Source: Parasedimentitalea maritima
GTDB taxonomy: Bacteria; Pseudomonadota; Alphaproteobacteria; Rhodobacterales; Rhodobacteraceae
Assembly: GCF_005771405.1 (NCBI RefSeq)
Contig: NZ_VAUA01000010.1
Location: forward strand, 62,001-126,000
DNA: 64,000 nucleotides
Direction: 5' to 3'
Below, one piece after another: positions 9,465 to 16,777 of the stretch (positions are counted from its first letter, which is position 1; each line of letters starts with the position of its first letter). The notes under the pieces are model-generated. The model was not told the origin of the DNA and did not search any database. It was given only the letters and a program-made list of their open reading frames with translations. The position numbers and the translations under genes are program-made.

Positions 9465-9512
9465 ATAAACCCCTTCCTCCGGGACTACCCAAAACCAAGC
9501 AAGGAACAGACT

Positions 9513-10373
9513 ATGAAAGCCGCAGTGATCGAAACTTTTGGTGATGCCGATACCTTCCAGCTGAAGGATATTGCCCGCCCTGCCATCGAGGCAGGGCAAG
9601 TGCTGGTTCGCATTCTTGCCTCTAGCGTCAATCCGGTAGATCTGGGCGTACGTTCGGGTGCGATTGTCCCCCCAGATGCCGCCCAGTTCCCGATGGTTCT
9701 GGGTTGGGACGCAGCAGGTGTGATCGAAGAAGTCGGTGCAGAGGTCACCCGCTTTCAGCCCGGCGACCGGGTCATGGCCATCACCCAGCAGCCAGCTTCA
9801 GGTGTCGGAACCCACGCCGAATTCGCCGCCTTTCCTGCCGACCATGTCACTCACATCGCCGACAACGTGCCTTTTGACATCGCCGCAGCAACACCATTGG
9901 CCGCGACAACCGCTCTGACCGCGCTCAAGGCGCTGAATTTGCCTAAGGGGGCGTCGGTCCTGATCAACAACACCGAAGGCGCCGTTGGGCAGATTGCTGC
10001 TGCGATGGCAAAAGCCTTGCAATTGACCGTCGTGTCGTCACCCGACCACACCGTAGACGGCGCGCTGGATGTACGCGGCCGCGACCATGCCATCCGGGCA
10101 TTTAACCGGGTCAAGGATGGGGGAACCTATGTCACAACGGTTCCGGAATGGTGGAAACCTGGCGGACAGTTTAGCCCTGACCGCGGCATTACCCCCGTGG
10201 TCTTGGAACATCAGATAAATCAGCCTGATCTACAACAGATCGCCGCATGGCTGGCTGAGGGCGTGGTGGCCCCGCGAATCGAGACAACATTCCCCTTGGA
10301 AGATATTGCTAAAGCACACCGCCTGATGGAACGGCCCGGCCTGACCCAGAAAATCGTATTGTCCCACGGCTAA
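9513..10373 (+). CDS. zinc-independent quinone oxidoreductase-like (MDR) protein, shortened
   Basis: 286 aa, NADPH-dependent medium-chain reductase type. The GroES-like half is complete (GWDAAGVIEEVG about 70-81, PGDRVMA). In the cofactor half the glycine motif reads NTEGAVG (about 153-159). It is followed after only a dozen residues by DGALDVRG, where relatives have about 25-30 more residues forming the central strands of the Rossmann fold. The protein is thus shorter than the usual 305-330 aa and may be altered in NADPH binding. The frame is intact and the C-terminus is normal (PLEDIAKAHRLME). Likely under the divergent TetR repressor. Confidence 0.82.
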   Translation: MKAAVIETFGDADTFQLKDIARPAIEAGQVLVRILASSVNPVDLGVRSGAIVPPDAAQFPMVLGWDAAGVIEEVGAEVTRFQPGDRVMAITQQPASGVGTHAEFAAFPADHVTHIADNVPFDIAAATPLAATTALTALKALNLPKGASVLINNTEGAVGQIAAAMAKALQLTVVSSPDHTVDGALDVRGRDHAIRAFNRVKDGGTYVTTVPEWWKPGGQFSPDRGITPVVLEHQINQPDLQQIAAWLAEGVVAPRIETTFPLEDIAKAHRLMERPGLTQKIVLSHG

Positions 10374-10444
10374 CAACTGTCGCGGTGATCCGGCCGTCAA
10401 ATGTCGGATCACCAGGTCTCTAGTCATCGCGGCTTGGCCCTGCT

Positions 10445-11254
10445 TTATTGCATCGTCCGAAATACGCAGCCATCGGAAATCAGTTCGGGCGGTGTCAGGC
10501 ACAGCCCCTTTGCCACCTGAAACGCAGCCAGGACCTTGGGCACATAATCACGGGTTTCCGGATACGGTGGCACCCCCTGATGATCTCGAATGGACCCTTC
10601 GCCGGCGTTGTATCCCGCCAGGACCAAAACCGGGTCGCCGCTAAACTTCTCCATCAACCAATCCAGATACTTGATGCCACCCTGAATATTCTGCTGCGCC
10701 ACCAATGCGTCGTCCACTCCAAACCGCGCAGCCGTGTCGGGCATCAATTGCATCAACCCCTGTGCGCCGGCCGAACTGACCGCATCAGTTTGCCCTGCGG
10801 ATTCCACAGCAATGACCGCCAGGATCAACGCTGGTGATACCTCCGTGCCAATGCTGGCAGTCAGGATCGGGATCCCCTGAGCCGCGGCGATGTCCTGCAT
10901 CAATTGCAATCGCGGTGCCGACACGCCCTCGCCGCCTGCCAGCACCATCAGCGCACTGTCCAACCGGCCAGGCCCCGTCGCCGTCAACTCGGGCGAGATT
11001 TGCTCCCAGAACCATCCATACCGGCCAACTGATGGATCCAGCGTTCCGTCAGTTGGATTTGACGCATCATCTGTTGCTACCGTTGATGGGGTCTGCTCCG
11101 GGTCAATCTGAATAGTAATCCGCTGACGCGTGCCAGCCTGTGGAGGGCGCACCCTCTTTGACTCAAAGCTGGGAAAAGGCGCTGGTGTGTCCCCCTGTAC
11201 CCACAATGGAACAACAGAAGTTAACACTGCCAGTGTCACAACACGGAGAAACAT
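10445..11254 (-). CDS. lytic transglycosylase, SLT domain
   Basis: 269 aa exported murein hydrolase that cleaves the MurNAc-GlcNAc bond and forms 1,6-anhydroMurNAc ends. The signal peptide is MFLRVVTLAVLTSVVPLWVQG. A linker of low complexity follows, then the SLT/Slt70-type catalytic domain with the glutamate in AVIAVESAG, the QGLMQLMP motif, and the late AGYNAGEG. The start at 11254 is set by the signal peptide and GGAG before it; an extension to 11371 would add 39 charged residues in front. It sits beside the tad pilus locus and could open the wall for the pilus, but that is inference. Confidence 0.9.
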   Translation of the reverse strand: MFLRVVTLAVLTSVVPLWVQGDTPAPFPSFESKRVRPPQAGTRQRITIQIDPEQTPSTVATDDASNPTDGTLDPSVGRYGWFWEQISPELTATGPGRLDSALMVLAGGEGVSAPRLQLMQDIAAAQGIPILTASIGTEVSPALILAVIAVESAGQTDAVSSAGAQGLMQLMPDTAARFGVDDALVAQQNIQGGIKYLDWLMEKFSGDPVLVLAGYNAGEGSIRDHQGVPPYPETRDYVPKVLAAFQVAKGLCLTPPELISDGCVFRTMQ

Positions 11255-11601
11255 AGGTCTGCCCTGATTTTTACTTAACGATTTCCCAACATATGGGGCA
11301 GAAACACCCGCAAAGGGGTCTGAAATTTGACGATTTCGCCACATTTCCGCTCTCTGCCGCTCTTTGGCCACGGGTATTTACAAAAATACAAAATGTATTT
11401 CTGTTTACTTTCAACCCCCTAACCTAGTTCTTTCCAAAAAGTTAAACTAAGGCGCCAATTTCCGGATTTTGGCCCAAATCCTGCCACGCTCCAAAGGCTA
11501 TATATGTTCATACCAGGTCGGACATGAGCTTCGCAGGAGAGAGCAGGCTCAAACTGGACGGCAAGGTCGAAACACTTTTAGATCCTTTGGAGGGACAAAC
11601 T
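11255..11601. other. intergenic leader between lytic transglycosylase and first pilin
   Basis: 347 bp with no credible gene. It holds the divergent promoters, an AT-rich stretch around 11375-11410 with a 17-bp palindrome, and a pilin leader of up to about 180 nt. Short open frames (for example from 11469) have neither a ribosome site nor family resemblance. Confidence 0.7.
11384..11400. promoter_or_regulatory. AT-rich palindrome upstream of the pilus locus
   Basis: AAATACA-AAA-TGTATTT is a perfect 7+3+7 inverted repeat. It lies 202 bp before the first pilin and 130 bp before the divergent transglycosylase. It is a candidate operator for expression of the whole tad locus. The cognate regulator is not identified. 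Confidence 0.4.
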
Positions 11602-11811
11602 ATGATCAAATTCTTCAAAAACTTCCGCAAAGACGAAGCTGGCGCCGTGACTGTTGACTGGGTTGTTCTGACCGCTGCTGTTGCTGCTCTGGCTGGTGTT
11701 GTTTACACCTCCATCGCCGATGGCGCTGCCGATCTGACTGCAAGCACCGCAACCTACATGGGCGGCCAAGACTCTGCAACAATCGCAGCTGCTGGCGCTG
11801 GCACACCTTAA
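11602..11811 (+). CDS. Flp-type pilin-like protein 1
   Basis: 69 aa. A basic N-terminus (MIKFFKNFRK) leads to G14, followed by AVTVDWVVLTAAVAALAGVV, one hydrophobic helix with the class IVb prepilin layout. Cleavage after G14 by the CpaA-like peptidase at 21668 would give a 55-aa pilin. Flp pilins normally have Glu at +5 and Tyr at +6; here they are Asp19 and Trp20. AGGG sits 9 nt before the ATG. It is first in the tad locus and is probably the major subunit, given its strong ribosome site. Small size makes homology weak; position and motif carry the call. Confidence 0.82.
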   Translation: MIKFFKNFRKDEAGAVTVDWVVLTAAVAALAGVVYTSIADGAADLTASTATYMGGQDSATIAAAGAGTP

Positions 11812-11906
11812 GCCGGTCGCACTATAGCGATTTGAACTCGGGGCCGCGTCTTTCATTTAAAAGGCGCGGCCTCTTGCCTAGGAACCCTCTCCTAACGAGG
11901 TTCGTA

Positions 11907-12083
11907 ATGAAGAAACTAAAATCATTTATTGTCAGTGATGAAGGTGCAGTAACAGTAGATTGGGTGGTCCTGACCGCTGCGATCGTTGGTCTATGCGTAA
12001 TCATCGCAGGAGCCATGCAAGATGGCGCACTCGGACTCGCAGATATGGTAGCGTCTTACATGTCAAACTGGACATTCAGCTAA
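11907..12083 (+). CDS. Flp-type pilin-like protein 2
   Basis: 58 aa paralogue of the preceding pilin. MKKLKSFIVSDEG is followed by AVTVDWVVLTAAIVGLCVII, with the expected cleavage after G13, leaving 45 aa. It has the same Asp+5/Trp+6 substitution. The C-terminus differs (MSNWTFS) and there is a cysteine in the helix. CGAGG is before the ATG; the longer frame from 11832 lacks a ribosome site. It may be a minor subunit or an alternative pilin. Confidence 0.8.
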   Translation: MKKLKSFIVSDEGAVTVDWVVLTAAIVGLCVIIAGAMQDGALGLADMVASYMSNWTFS

Positions 12084-12221
12084 CCGGCTTGCACCCAAAG
12101 GTGCAACCGCAGGGATGCGACTACCGGGCTTTGGCATGATTCCATTTTTTGCACAGGATTTCACAGATCAGAAACCTGGTTGCGCCATTTACGTAGCGCG
12201 TAGCCAAAGCGAGGTAACACA

Positions 12222-13082
12222 ATGCGTGCAGTTTTCGGATTGGTATTGATTGTCGGGATCGCCTTGGCAGGCGGTGCTGTAATGATGGCCAAAAACTACA
12301 TTTCCACCTATCAAAACGCGCTGGCTCAGGCCAATGCAAACCAGGTTGAAACGATCCCTACGGCAAACGTCTATGTGGCCAACCAAACCCTGAAGTACGG
12401 TGAGCGGCTGACCGAAGACGCTGTGCGTTTAGTCCGCTGGCCGTTAGAAAGCCTCCCAGAAGGGGCATTTTCCACCCTGGAAGAACTCTTCCCGCCAGAG
12501 TTTAACGGTGAGCAGCGCGTTGTCCTGCGTACTGTCGAGAAAAACGAAGCTATTCTGCCCGGAAAAGTCACCAAGCCCGGCGAAGACGCTGGTATCACGT
12601 CTCGGCTGCAACGAGGGATGCGGGCTTTTGCCATCAAGGTTGATGTGGCCTCTGGCGTTTCGGGCTTCCTACGCCCCGGCGACAATGTAGATATCTACTG
12701 GACTGGCAGCCTACGTGATGCGGACGACGGTCGCCGTGGCGAAATCACCCGGTTAATACAAGCAAACATCGAACTGATCGCGATCGACCAGAGTGCAGGT
12801 GGCGACATCAATGGCGCTATCATTGCGCGCACCGTCACGGTTACAGCGTTGCCCAAACAGGTTGCCGCACTGGCTCAGGCACAAACCACCGGGCGATTGT
12901 CGCTGTCATTGGTTGGCGCTGGTGATGATACTGTTGCCTCTTTTGTCGAGGTAGACCAGCGTTCCCTGCTTGGACTAGGAGAGCGTGTTTCCGCACCAGA
13001 ACGAGAAGCCGAAAAAATATGCACGATCCGTACGCGTCGCGGTGCCGAAGTGGTAGAAATCCCGATCCCCTGTACCAACTAA
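12222..13082 (+). CDS. cpaB: CpaB/RcpC, Flp pilus assembly protein
   Basis: 286 aa. One N-terminal membrane helix (residues 2-24) is followed by a SAF domain (about 45-115, beginning VYVANQTLKYGERL) and an RcpC/CpaB domain (RAFAIKVDVASGVSGFLRPGD, about 130-150). CpaB is a periplasmic accessory thought to help the CpaC secretin assemble or bind peptidoglycan. It comes right before cpaC, the usual order. AGCGAGG precedes the ATG. Confidence 0.93.
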   Translation: MRAVFGLVLIVGIALAGGAVMMAKNYISTYQNALAQANANQVETIPTANVYVANQTLKYGERLTEDAVRLVRWPLESLPEGAFSTLEELFPPEFNGEQRVVLRTVEKNEAILPGKVTKPGEDAGITSRLQRGMRAFAIKVDVASGVSGFLRPGDNVDIYWTGSLRDADDGRRGEITRLIQANIELIAIDQSAGGDINGAIIARTVTVTALPKQVAALAQAQTTGRLSLSLVGAGDDTVASFVEVDQRSLLGLGERVSAPEREAEKICTIRTRRGAEVVEIPIPCTN

Positions 13083-13136
13083 GGTCATGGGTCCGCCAAG
13101 CTGCACCCCTTCAGATCACAAGAACGTCCTCTGGAA

Positions 13137-13157
13137 AGCCGCCCAATTCGGGCGGCT
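13137..13157 (+). terminator. hairpin between cpaB and cpaC (weak terminator or attenuator)
   Basis: 8-bp GC stem AGCCGCCC/GGGCGGCT with a 5-nt loop. No strong T-run follows, so it more likely tunes or processes the transcript than stops it fully. Confidence 0.4.
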
Positions 13158-13301
13158 CTCTGGCCTTTCTGTTGCCCGGGCCACACAGCATCAGAGGCAC
13201 CAGACCCATTGAATCTTGCAAAAAGTCGTAAACTATCCCAAGGTAGCGCAAAAGACGGGCAACAGACCCGACAACGAGGCGTGATCCGAGAGGCAGGTCA
13301 C

Positions 13302-14693
13302 ATGGCATTTAGAACTATGATAGCAGCAGCCCTAACCGGCTTTGCTTTAACGTGCACTCCTGTGGCGGACCCCGCTTGGGCCGAAGGATTGCGCGTTGTC
13401 AAAAAGGGAACTGAGAAACAGCTGAGTGTTCCAATGAACCGGGCTGTGGTGGTCGAAAGCGATGTTCCGTTCTCTGAACTCAGTATCGCCAACCCCGGCA
13501 TCGCAGATATTTCATCACTGTCTGACCGCACCATATACGTACTGGGTAAATCACCTGGGCTGACAACGCTGACGCTGCTGGATGCGACCGGCAGGCTGAT
13601 CACCAATGTCGACGTACGCGTCGCCGCTGACGTGAGCGAGTTCAAGCAACGGCTGCGGCAGATCCTGCCCAACGAAAAAATTGAAGTCCGCACAGCAAAT
13701 GACGGCATCGTCCTGTCCGGCACCGTATCCAGCGCAGCCCGATTGCAACGCGCCATGGATCTGGCTGAGCGCTACGCGCCTGAACGGGTATCAAACCTGA
13801 TGTCAGTCGGTGGCGTACAGCAGGTCATGCTCAAAGTACGGTTCGCCGAAATGCAGCGCTCGGTGTCGAAATCACTTAGCTCTTCTGTTGCACTGGGCGG
13901 CTCTAATCTTGCCGCTGAAACAGGGACATGGCTGCTGGGTGACAATGGTCTGGCCAATTCAACCATAACGCCAAAATCTGGCTCTCTAGGCGCCGTGTTT
14001 TTTGGATTTGACATCGGATCAACTCAGGTTGGTCTGCTGATCGAAGCGCTGGAACAAAAAGGAATGGTTCGTACACTTGCCGAACCAAATCTGTCAGCCC
14101 TATCTGGTCAGGAGGCGAAATTCTTAGCCGGTGGTGAATACCCCGTTCCTGTTCCGCAAGACGACGGCATCGTTACGGTCGAGTTTAAACCCTTTGGCAT
14201 CGAAATGAGTTTCATTCCTCGGGTTATCGATGGCGACTTGATCAATCTAGAGCTCAATACAGCAGTCTCTGCAATCGACCCGACCAATTCTATCACTTTG
14301 AATGGCGCTGAAGTGGCCGCCTTTTCACGTCGAGAAGCGTCAACCACGGTTGAAATGCGAGACGGTGAAAGCTTTGCTATTGCCGGCCTGATCCAGGATG
14401 ATTTCCTCGACAACAACGCTCAACTGCCTTGGTTGGGTGATGTCCCTATCTTGGGTGCCCTGTTCCGTAGTGCGGATTATCAGCGCAGCCAAACGGAGCT
14501 GGTGATCATCATCAGCGCCCATCTGGTCAGCCCAACCCGAGGTGAGGCATTGAGCCTGCCAACAGACCGTGTCAAACCGCCCAGTGAAAATGATCTGTTT
14601 CTGTTTGGTCGGGTCGCGAGAACCCAGAAAGGCCCCGCCGCAGAAGTTGCCAGACAAGACTTCAGTGGCTCCTACGGCTATGTGATGGACTAA
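13302..14693 (+). CDS. cpaC: CpaC/RcpA, outer-membrane secretin of the Flp pilus
   Basis: 463 aa. The signal peptide (MAFRTMIAAALTGFALTCT and on) is followed by the pilus-secretin N-domain (about 30-110), a BON domain (about 110-160), and the secretin core (about 240-430, with MVRTLAEPNLSALSGQEA and the terminal VPILGALFRS). It forms the ring through which the Flp fibre crosses the outer membrane. The start at 13302 fits the signal peptide; an in-frame ATG at 13209 would add 31 hydrophilic residues. The OmpA-like gene follows after 5 nt. Confidence 0.94.
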   Translation: MAFRTMIAAALTGFALTCTPVADPAWAEGLRVVKKGTEKQLSVPMNRAVVVESDVPFSELSIANPGIADISSLSDRTIYVLGKSPGLTTLTLLDATGRLITNVDVRVAADVSEFKQRLRQILPNEKIEVRTANDGIVLSGTVSSAARLQRAMDLAERYAPERVSNLMSVGGVQQVMLKVRFAEMQRSVSKSLSSSVALGGSNLAAETGTWLLGDNGLANSTITPKSGSLGAVFFGFDIGSTQVGLLIEALEQKGMVRTLAEPNLSALSGQEAKFLAGGEYPVPVPQDDGIVTVEFKPFGIEMSFIPRVIDGDLINLELNTAVSAIDPTNSITLNGAEVAAFSRREASTTVEMRDGESFAIAGLIQDDFLDNNAQLPWLGDVPILGALFRSADYQRSQTELVIIISAHLVSPTRGEALSLPTDRVKPPSENDLFLFGRVARTQKGPAAEVARQDFSGSYGYVMD

Positions 14694-14707
14694 TAAGGAT
14701 GGCGCAG

Positions 14708-15334
14708 ATGATCAAACATGCAGCGTTTTTGGGGCTCAGCCTGACCGTCGCAGCCTGCAGCATTGAAGCGGGGCATGAACTGGACCGAGGCACCTTCGGC
14801 AATGCCACGTTGAACAATTCTCAGGTGATGAGTGGTGAGCAAAACTATGCAATCCAGCTCGCCAAACGGTTTGCAGAAGAAGTTCCGTCGACCATCAACT
14901 TTGAATTTGACAGCGCCCGTCTCGACGCCAATGCCCGCGCAGTCCTGGACCAGCAGGCCGCTTGGATTAAACAGTTCCCTGAAGTCCGTTTCCGGGTCTT
15001 TGGTCACACCGATGCTGTTGGATCGGCACATTACAATAAGTCACTTGGTCTGCGCCGCGCGCGCGCTGCCGTCTCATATTTGTCGACCCGCGGCATCAGT
15101 CGTTCTCGCCTGGAAGCCGTTGTTTCTTATGGGGAAACACAACCCCTTATTGCAACTCAGGGCCGCGAACGCCAAAACCGGCGGACACTGACCGAAGTTT
15201 CAGGGTTCCTCAAGAGGCACCCGTCACTGTTGGATGGAAAATACGCACAGGTGGTCTATCGCGAGTATATCGCCAGCGCAGTTCCAGCCACAACCATGAC
15301 CACAGAACAGTCACTCCCCGCTTCGTCTCAATAG
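14708..15334 (+). CDS. OmpA-family lipoprotein of the tad locus (CpaD position)
   Basis: 208 aa. The lipobox is in MIKHAAFLGLSLTVAAC (Cys17). The OmpA_C peptidoglycan-binding domain runs about 60-170 (INFEFDSARLD, HTDAVGS, the YNKSLGLRRARAAVSYL helix, then ERQNRRT). The ATG at 14708 is preferred to 14699 because AAGG at 14695-14698 gives 9-nt spacing. In many tad loci this slot holds CpaD, a different lipoprotein; here an OmpA-like anchor takes its place, as seen in other Rhodobacterales. Confidence 0.88.
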   Translation: MIKHAAFLGLSLTVAACSIEAGHELDRGTFGNATLNNSQVMSGEQNYAIQLAKRFAEEVPSTINFEFDSARLDANARAVLDQQAAWIKQFPEVRFRVFGHTDAVGSAHYNKSLGLRRARAAVSYLSTRGISRSRLEAVVSYGETQPLIATQGRERQNRRTLTEVSGFLKRHPSLLDGKYAQVVYREYIASAVPATTMTTEQSLPASSQ

Positions 15335-15378
15335 GTCGAATAGGCCGACAATCGGCTGTTGTTTAGACTTTCCCAACT

Positions 15379-15400
15379 ATTGGGGCTTTTTGGCCCCAAT
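15379..15400 (+). terminator. hairpin after the OmpA-like gene
   Basis: Perfect 8-bp stem ATTGGGGC/GCCCCAAT with a 6-nt T-rich loop, 45 nt after the stop. No downstream T-run, so termination is probably partial. Confidence 0.4.
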
Positions 15401-15470
15401 ATCGCCAGAATTGCCCCCGACATTACTTACAAGAGGTGACGTGCGCCGACCGAGTCGCACGCAGGGACGA

Positions 15471-15485
15471 ACAGGTTAAACCTGT
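15471..15485. promoter_or_regulatory. palindrome in the cpaE leader
   Basis: ACAGGTT-A-AACCTGT, a perfect 15-bp inverted repeat, lies 27 bp before the cpaE start, in a 177-bp gap that splits the tad locus. It could be an operator or part of a second promoter. Confidence 0.35.
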
Positions 15486-15511
15486 CGTCGCCCGTAATGA
15501 GGATAATGGCA

Positions 15512-16747
15512 ATGAGCAGCGAAACGCCGCACACAGATACCAACGCAATTGTTGCCTGCACCGTCAGCCGCGATGTGCAGAACTTTGATCTGTTGATCGA
15601 AGATATGGAATCCGCGATGGGTGAAAACTGGGGCGATCTAGGCTTTGCCGAAGCTCTGGCCTTTTTCAACCAACCCGAAGCCGAATCTCTGAGTTTCATA
15701 GCGCTGGCCATAGATGGGAATGACGAGGACAACTTGGTTCTGATGGGTGAAATCATCACTCAGGCAAAGACCCGTGACATCAAGGTGATCCTGATTGCGG
15801 AAGATGTCACCCCTGCGTCCCTGCATCAGCTCTTGCGCCAGGGTGCCGATGAATTTGTCCCCTACCCGCTTCCCGAACAAGAACTTCAAGCGGCGATAGA
15901 ACGGGTGACCACTCCGGAACCCGAACCGGAAGAGGCCATCGCCAACCCGCACCAGTTGCAGTCAGGCAGTGCCCGAGAAGGCGCAGTCATTGTGTGTCAG
16001 GGGCTGGCCGGCGGGTCAGGGTCTACCACTCTTGCGGTCAACTTGGCTTGGGAACTGGCGCTGTTGAGCGATCACGAGCAACCCAGCGTTTGTTTACTGG
16101 ATCTCGACATGCAGCACGGCTCTGTTGCAACCTATCTCGACCTTCCTCGCCGCGAGATCGTCATGGAGATGTTGGGACAAATTGATGAAATGGACGCCGA
16201 GATGTTCGGTCAGGCACTGCTTTCCTTTCAGGACAAGTTGCAAGTCCTAACCGCTCCGTCGGAAATGGTGCCGCTTGAGTTCTTTTCCTCCGACGACATC
16301 GAGCGGTTGATCGCCATGGCGCGCAGCCACTTTGATTTTGTAGTCATCGATCTGCCGCGCACCCTCGTGCAATGGTCAGAATGCGTGCTCAATAGGGCAC
16401 ATGTCTATTTCTCCCTTATCGAACTCGATATGCGGTCGGCCCAAAACGCCCTGCGCATGAAGCGGGCGTTGCAATCCGAAGACCTGCCTTTCGAAAAGCT
16501 GCGTTTCACATTGAACCGTGCACCCAAGTTCACCGATCTAAGCGGAAAAAGCCGGGTAAAGCGGATGGCTGAATCCCTGGGCATCTCAATCGATTTGCAG
16601 TTGCCAGACGGTGGCAAACCCGTTGTCCAAAGTTGTGACCACGGCCTACCGCTTGCGGTTTCAGCGGCCAAAAACCCGCTACGCAAAGAAATCGCCAAGC
16701 TGGCGCTGTCGCTCCACGAACTCGGACAGCAAGACGTCGCTGCCTAA
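15512..16747 (+). CDS. cpaE: CpaE, pilus-positioning ATPase-like protein
   Basis: About 411 aa. The N-terminal half is receiver-like (about 25-125, with VILIAEDVTPASLHQLL). The C-terminal half is a MinD/ParA-type P-loop domain. Its P-loop reads GGSGSTT, lacking the usual lysine, as in known CpaE proteins; Walker B-like CLLDLDMQHGS follows. CpaE localises the pilus machine at the cell pole in Caulobacter. Three in-frame ATGs exist at 15497, 15506 and 15512; the last has the best spacing from GAGGA. cpaF follows after 30 nt. Confidence 0.92.
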   Translation: MSSETPHTDTNAIVACTVSRDVQNFDLLIEDMESAMGENWGDLGFAEALAFFNQPEAESLSFIALAIDGNDEDNLVLMGEIITQAKTRDIKVILIAEDVTPASLHQLLRQGADEFVPYPLPEQELQAAIERVTTPEPEPEEAIANPHQLQSGSAREGAVIVCQGLAGGSGSTTLAVNLAWELALLSDHEQPSVCLLDLDMQHGSVATYLDLPRREIVMEMLGQIDEMDAEMFGQALLSFQDKLQVLTAPSEMVPLEFFSSDDIERLIAMARSHFDFVVIDLPRTLVQWSECVLNRAHVYFSLIELDMRSAQNALRMKRALQSEDLPFEKLRFTLNRAPKFTDLSGKSRVKRMAESLGISIDLQLPDGGKPVVQSCDHGLPLAVSAAKNPLRKEIAKLALSLHELGQQDVAA

Positions 16748-16763
16748 CATAAAGTCATCCCTT

Positions 16764-16771
16764 GGGGGGGG
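16764..16771 (+). promoter_or_regulatory. G8 tract serving as the cpaF ribosome-binding site
   Basis: Eight consecutive G residues lie 6 nt before the cpaF ATG and are the only Shine-Dalgarno-like sequence there. Homopolymer length changes could alter the spacing and strength of translation initiation. Confidence 0.55.
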
Positions 16772-16777
16772 TATAAG

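Noticed and set aside
11469-11657. Small frame before the first pilin
   Set aside because: Overlaps the pilin in another frame, lacks a ribosome site and family likeness.
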